The notes under the pieces were generated by a model, which was given only the letters and a program-made list of their open reading frames with translations, made no database searches and had not been told where the DNA came from. A stretch of 27,288 nt of DNA, taken from positions 1-27,288 of the forward strand of contig CAKSUL010000025.1 in assembly GCA_934501475.1 (NCBI GenBank). The letters run 5' to 3'. Positions 24,124 through 27,288 of this stretch are shown in pieces. A program made the translations under genes and the position numbers. The stretch comes from an uncultured Roseovarius sp. (GTDB taxonomy: Bacteria > Pseudomonadota > Alphaproteobacteria > Rhodobacterales > Rhodobacteraceae). How positions within the stretch are numbered: position 1 is the first letter of the stretch; each line of letters opens with the position of its first letter.

Positions 24124-24553
24124 TCAAGTGGCTGTGTTTGTGCTCAAAGGCTGTGATAGTTGTAAAAATACAAATGCCGAAGAACTCAATGATCGTCGTT
24201 TGCCGGGCAATGTGAAATGGGCGAACCGGGCGCCTCTTCACAACAATACACCAATTTCGAAGATCTGTTGTTGTCGAATTTTTCCGCAAGAGAAGAATCC
24301 GGGTGCGATCCATGCGCGTCGCAGACCGTGTCATTCCAGAGCGAGGTGGATTTGTGGCACATGGGGGCAGGCCGACTCGCGGTTTTGCGCGCCAAGACGG
24401 CTGGTCGCGCGTGCCGTTTTGGCCTGCTTGGTGCCAGGGTGCCTCTGCTGTTGTGAAAATTGACAAAACCTCACCCAAACCCGGTGCATCTCAGACCCGT
24501 TCCGAGCGGTTTTGACGCCTAGCAAGCTAATTTCAGAAAGAGGCAGTTTTGCC

Positions 24554-24583
24554 TTGTAATCCCCATCTTCGCTTGGCTATACG
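24554..24583 (+). promoter_or_regulatory. Candidate promoter for tRNA-Ser
   Basis: TTGTAA (24554-24559) and TATACG (24578-24583) have an 18-bp spacer and place the start of transcription about one base before the mature tRNA 5' end. This would leave almost no 5' leader for RNase P, so a promoter further upstream is also possible. Confidence 0.35.
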
Positions 24584-24590
24584 CGTCGGT

Positions 24591-24680
24591 GGAGACGTGG
24601 CCGAGTGGTCGAAGGCGCTCCCCTGCTAAGGGAGTAGGCCCGGAAGGGTCTCGTGGGTTCGAATCCCATCGTCTCCGCCA
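24591..24680 (+). tRNA. tRNA-Ser (anticodon GCT)
   Basis: The 90-nt gene folds as a class II tRNA. The acceptor arms are GGAGACG (24591-24597) and CGTCTCC (24670-24676), followed by discriminator G and an encoded CCA (24678-24680). The anticodon stem CTCCC/GGGAG closes the loop CTGCTAA, giving anticodon GCT at 24625-24627, which reads AGC and AGU serine codons. The long variable arm after the anticodon stem and the GTTCGAATC T-loop are both typical of serine tRNAs. A terminator follows 24 nt later. tRNA genes like this are common integration sites, and accessory-looking genes follow. Confidence 0.97.
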
Positions 24681-25017
24681 CTTTCACATCGCAAACCCGA
24701 GATGAGGTCCCTGACGGGGCCTTTTTTCTTTTTGTTTCAAAAGGGTTTAGCGAAGCCATCCGACTTTCAGAGACTGGCGTTTCGGTCGAAGTCGGTCTCT
24801 GAACGCCCCGCGTCTCTCTCCACCCGCCCTTCACCAAAATCGAGACGGATTCAAAAGGTGACGGATTTTCAGCCACTTGGCAAAAGCGGATTGCGCCGGG
24901 GTTGAGGCGCGTTCGACCGCTGTCGATGCGAACGGAGACACCCGAAGGCGGCGTGGTTGTGCGGAGTGGTGCGAAGTCTTTGATGACAACAGAACTTCCC
25001 CCTCATAGCCTGGCGCA
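24681..25017. other. Non-coding stretch between tRNA-Ser and the DUF3883 gene
   Basis: These 337 bases hold the tRNA terminator at the left end and no convincing gene. No second copy of the tRNA 3' end, which would mark an attachment site, is visible. No clear ribosome site precedes the next gene. Confidence 0.5.
24705..24733 (+). terminator. Intrinsic terminator of tRNA-Ser
   Basis: AGGTCCC (24705-24711) pairs with GGGGCCT (24716-24722), with one G-U pair and a 4-nt loop, and is followed by a T-rich tract (six T, one C, five T). This is the clearest Rho-independent terminator in the window. Confidence 0.85.
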
Positions 25018-25851
25018 ATGTCGAACGGGCCCTGGACGGATGCAGAGAACGACCTGATCGTCGCGGATTACTTCGCGATGCTGGCCGACGATATCGCCGG
25101 ACGGCCCTACAACAAGGCCGAGCACAATCGAGATCTGCAGGCCCGCATCGACCGCAATCGCAGTTCCATCGAGTTCAAGCACCAGAACATCAGCGCGGTC
25201 CTCAAGGGGCTCGGCGAGGACTGGATCCCGGGCTACAAGCCCGCCTTCAACTTCCAGATGACGCTGGTACACGCCGTGGCACGTTGGCTGGCGCTGAATC
25301 CGGCATGGCTCGGCCGCCAAGCTGGTGTGCGACCCGCAGGTGGTCTGCGAGAGGCCGCGCAGATCTGGATCGGTCCGCCGCCTACCATGTCGAACCAGCC
25401 TCCGCCGCAGGAGCTGGACCAAATGCTGCACATCGCCCAAAAGTTCGACGTGGCAGGTCGGGACGAGCGCAACCGCGCCCTCGGCCGCGCCGGCGAGGAG
25501 CGCGTGCTGGCGCATGAGCGGGCAACCCTACGGTCGGTGGGTAGGGACGACCTGGCCCGCAAGGTGCGCTGGGTGTCGGAGGAGGACGGCGACGGCGCGG
25601 GCTATGACATCGCCAGTTTCGCCCCGGATGGCCGCTCGCGCCTGATTGAAGTGAAGACGACGAATGGCTGGGAGAGGACGCCCTTTCACATCACCCGCAA
25701 CGAACTGGCCGTGGCTGAGGAGCGTCGGTCGGAATGGCGTCTGTTCCGGCTGTGGAATTTCTCGCGCGAGCCGAAGGCGTTCGAGCTGCACCCGCCACTT
25801 GACGCGCATGTCTCGCTGACCGCGACGTCTTTTCAGGCGAGTTTTCATTAG
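25018..25851 (+). CDS. DUF3883 domain protein with PD-(D/E)XK nuclease-like core
   Basis: This 277-residue protein has two parts. Residues 1-95 (PWTDAENDLIVADYFAML, then YNKAEHNRDLQ, SSIEFKHQNISAVLKGLG and IPGYKPAFNFQ) match an N-terminal region often found on restriction-like and DUF3883 proteins. After a linker, residues 155-255 form the DUF3883 region: GRAGEERVLAHE, GYDIASFAPDGRSRLIEVKTT and FHITRNELAVAEER. D197, E211 and K213 fit a PD-(D/E)XK active site, so DNA cleavage is plausible. The ATG at 25018 has no ribosome site but begins at the conserved N-terminus; a leaderless mRNA is possible. The likely role is DNA defence or another island function, unproven. Confidence 0.82.
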   Translation: MSNGPWTDAENDLIVADYFAMLADDIAGRPYNKAEHNRDLQARIDRNRSSIEFKHQNISAVLKGLGEDWIPGYKPAFNFQMTLVHAVARWLALNPAWLGRQAGVRPAGGLREAAQIWIGPPPTMSNQPPPQELDQMLHIAQKFDVAGRDERNRALGRAGEERVLAHERATLRSVGRDDLARKVRWVSEEDGDGAGYDIASFAPDGRSRLIEVKTTNGWERTPFHITRNELAVAEERRSEWRLFRLWNFSREPKAFELHPPLDAHVSLTATSFQASFH

Positions 25852-26043
25852 GTAAGGCGATCGCCCACCCGGCAAGAAGATTGTCTGCTGCAGGCACAAC
25901 CCTAGGATTTTTTGGGCGAATGGCGCGTAGGCGCAGCAGTGAATCGCTGGCATACCCCTCTGACTTCGTGGGATTTTTGCGTTGCATACCCGCCTGTAAG
26001 CATGCTTGTCTCTGGCAATATCCTATTCGCACAGGTTGTTTTC

Positions 26044-27090
26044 ATGGCGGGGTCGTCCCAAGCTGGTTTAGCGGAAAAGTACCTTGTCGATGACTTGCCG
26101 GGCGCCGCGCTCGTCGGCGCGCGGTTGAATGGAATTCTGCAAAAAATCGAGGCCGGAGAGACGTTGACCTCCTTGGCGGAGGCTTTTCTGGCCTCCGCCG
26201 GTCTCAGCTCTCTCTTGGCTTTATCGACCGGACAGATCGATCGCCCCACCTTCGAGGATGCCGCTGTGCGAGAGCGGTCAGCCCGTATCCAACGAGGGAA
26301 GGAGGAGGCTGACAGGGCGGCAGCTGAACAGGCCCAAAGGGCCGAGGCTATGGATGCGGCGATCAAGGCACGTTTTGCTGATATGGAGAACGACCCCACG
26401 CTTCGACGAAGACGTGAAGCACGTGAGTTGCGGGATCGGTTCGATATCGGCTTCATCGAGACCGAGTATTATCCGCGCGCAATGCAGCTGCTGAAACAGG
26501 TCGCGAACGGAAACCGGCTGACGCCTGAGGACGTCGCTTGGTTGACGACCGAGGCAGTCGATTGCTGGACAGATGCCTTGCAGCAAGCCTGGCATCGCTT
26601 GGAGGCCGCAGCTCTGACGAAGGCATGGGAGAAAAGCGGCGATCCATGGAATGCCGTGAATGCCAGTGCGCATTGGCGGAAGGCTGGTGAACCCCAACAG
26701 GCGTTAGAGGTGACAGGCGCGGCGCTCGATAAGGTAGGTCGAAGTCCGAAACCGCGATCAGCCCTGCTGACGACGCGCGGAGGCGCTATGCGGAATGTCG
26801 GCCGCCTCTCTGAGGCAAGGTCACTCGGGTTGGAAGCGCACGAACTGACGCCAGCTGATTTCAGGCCATGCACCTTGCTTGGCGCAGTTTCGATGGAACT
26901 TGGGGATCTCGCGGCCGGTCACCAATGGTATGCAAAGGCTGAGGCATTGGGCGCCGAGCGCCGGGCGATCGATCAGGATCTACGGACGCTGCTCATCCGG
27001 TTGGAACCCGATGCGCGCGATCGTATCCGCACCTATCTGCTCGGGCAGGATCCAGAGCGTTTTGCCTGGCTGCGAAAGTGGAATCAATAG
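26044..27090 (+). CDS. Unrecognised protein with coiled-coil and TPR-like repeats
   Basis: This protein of about 348 residues has a helical start (LPGAALVGARLNGILQKIEAGETLTSLAEAFLASAGLSSLLAL). Residues about 75-132 form a strongly charged probable coiled coil. The C-terminal part holds TPR-like helical pairs at about residues 200-305 (AVNASAHWRKAGEPQQALEVTGAAL; ALLTTRGGAMRNVGRLSEARSLGLEAHEL; LLGAVSMELGDLAAGHQWYAKAEALGA). No catalytic motif is visible, so a scaffold or interaction role is likely. The frame is open to a TTG at 25912; the ATG at 26044 is chosen because AGG lies 9 nt upstream and the extra residues look non-coding, but ATG 26002 is possible. It may act with the DUF3883 gene 192 nt upstream. 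Confidence 0.65.
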   Translation: MAGSSQAGLAEKYLVDDLPGAALVGARLNGILQKIEAGETLTSLAEAFLASAGLSSLLALSTGQIDRPTFEDAAVRERSARIQRGKEEADRAAAEQAQRAEAMDAAIKARFADMENDPTLRRRREARELRDRFDIGFIETEYYPRAMQLLKQVANGNRLTPEDVAWLTTEAVDCWTDALQQAWHRLEAAALTKAWEKSGDPWNAVNASAHWRKAGEPQQALEVTGAALDKVGRSPKPRSALLTTRGGAMRNVGRLSEARSLGLEAHELTPADFRPCTLLGAVSMELGDLAAGHQWYAKAEALGAERRAIDQDLRTLLIRLEPDARDRIRTYLLGQDPERFAWLRKWNQ

Positions 27091-27112
27091 GTCGGTGTAG
27101 GAGCGTATCCAT

Positions 27113-27142
27113 CGCTCGACTGGCCATACCGCCGGTCGAGCG
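27113..27142. terminator. Hairpin between convergent genes, possible bidirectional terminator
   Basis: CGCTCGACTGG (27113-27123) pairs with CCGGTCGAGCG (27132-27142) over 11 bp with one G-U pair and an 8-nt loop. It lies between the stop of the TPR-like gene (27090) and the stop of the minus-strand gene at 27159. No T-tract is present. Confidence 0.45.
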
Positions 27143-27158
27143 GTTATGGACCGCTTGA

Positions 27159-27288
27159 TTAGTCGAACACCCGCTCGGCCTGCTCCGCCCAAGCCTCCGC
27201 CACCAGAAAACACAAATCGTAAAGGCTGACCGCCGAGGCCGCGCGCGCGCAGGTCAACCGCTTCAGCACTTCGGGCGCAAGATAGGCC
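27159..27288 (-). CDS. C-terminal end of a putative site-specific serine recombinase (partial)
   Basis: The minus strand is open from the window edge to a TAA at 27159-27161 and encodes 42 visible residues plus a partial codon. They include YLAPEVLKRLTCARA and VSLYDLCFLVAEAWAEQ, then a short tail ending in VFD. This layout (a helix starting near LAPEV, a short variable stretch, a second helix, then a WAEQ-type motif) resembles the extreme C-terminus of recombinase family proteins on alphaproteobacterial islands. The catalytic serine domain would be outside the window. The family call is pattern recall on a short fragment; that the fragment is coding is more certain than its function. Confidence 0.45.
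   Translation of the reverse strand, partial: AYLAPEVLKRLTCARAASAVSLYDLCFLVAEAWAEQAERVFD

Larger units (their letters stand above)
24047..24590. other. 544-bp stretch without a convincing gene, upstream of tRNA-Ser
   Basis: Frames of about 125 codons are open on both strands, but they lack ribosome sites and ATG starts at sensible places, and the products are rich in Cys, Arg and Trp with no domain pattern. The first part (about 24080-24200) is clearly more AT-rich than its surroundings. It includes the promoter candidate for the L,D-transpeptidase, a TATAAT on the plus strand at 24091-24096 and a small hairpin at 24160-24173 (TTGTA, four A, TACAA). Near the right end is the candidate tRNA promoter. 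Confidence 0.5.
24591..27288. mobile_element. Possible left edge of a tRNA-Ser-associated genomic island
   Basis: A tRNA gene is followed by a nuclease-like DUF3883 gene, an unrecognised TPR-like gene and the 3' end of a putative serine recombinase. These differ in kind from the metabolic operons to the left. The call is inference: no direct repeat of the tRNA 3' end is visible, and the right boundary is outside the window. Confidence 0.35.

Noticed and set aside
24086..24463. Plus-strand frame of 125 codons before tRNA-Ser
   Set aside because: TTG start without ribosome site, Cys/Arg-rich product with no pattern; an overlapping minus-strand frame is equally unconvincing.
24577..24876. Minus-strand frame of 99 codons across the tRNA
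   Set aside because: It is antisense to tRNA-Ser; the MGFEPTRPFRAYSLSRG-type peptide is a familiar false product of serine tRNA antisense strands.
25856..25865. 10-bp palindrome GGCGATCGCC after the DUF3883 gene
   Set aside because: Short GC-rich palindromes of this kind are expected by chance in such DNA, and no second copy is nearby.
24591..27288. Attachment-site repeat of the tRNA 3' end
   Set aside because: I looked for a second copy of the T-arm and acceptor sequence to the right and saw none within the window.

Overview
The window is high-GC alphaproteobacterial chromosome, most likely from the Rhodobacteraceae (Rhodobacter/Roseobacter group). Three things suggest this: an RcGTA-type gene transfer agent (GTA) cluster, a pyruvate dehydrogenase E1-beta that carries its own N-terminal lipoyl domain, and tightly overlapping GC-rich operons. 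No species can be named from the sequence alone.

Positions 1-10563 (plus strand) hold the promoter-distal part of the GTA structural cluster: the 3' end of the gene before the capsid gene (prohead protease by position), then capsid g5, adaptor g6, stopper g7, tail terminator g8, tail tube g9, tail-assembly genes g10 and g10.1, tape measure g11, distal tail g12, hub g13, NlpC/P60 peptidase g14 and the giant baseplate protein g15 ('megatron'). All complete genes are open and in the known order, and most overlap by 1-8 nt, so this looks like a maintained particle cluster rather than prophage debris. Hairpins sit after g5 and after g11.

Positions 10568-13033 hold a DksA/TraR-type zinc-finger protein (minus, ending 4 bp from g15), serine acetyltransferase cysE (plus), a secreted lipoprotein (plus) and a small AhpD/carboxymuconolactone-decarboxylase-type protein (minus). 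Positions 13176-16900 (minus) hold the operon pdhA-pdhB-pdhC for the pyruvate dehydrogenase complex, with an AT-rich operator-like palindrome in front of pdhA. Diverging from it, 17206-22878 (plus) is a branched-chain amino-acid-type ABC importer: livH, livM, livG, livF, a small membrane protein and the periplasmic binding protein livK. Downstream are a stem-loop, a composite of hairpins sharing a GCGTTTCG arm with the hairpin after g11, a small lipoprotein, and a convergent Tat-type L,D-transpeptidase.

Positions 24591-27288 look accessory: a tRNA-Ser(GCT) gene with its own terminator, a DUF3883-type protein with a PD-(D/E)XK nuclease-like core, an unrecognised coiled-coil/TPR-like protein, and at the right edge the 3' end of a minus-strand gene whose C-terminus resembles serine-recombinase family proteins. 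A tRNA gene, a putative nuclease and a putative recombinase together suggest the edge of a genomic island that continues beyond the window. This is the least explained part of the sequence.
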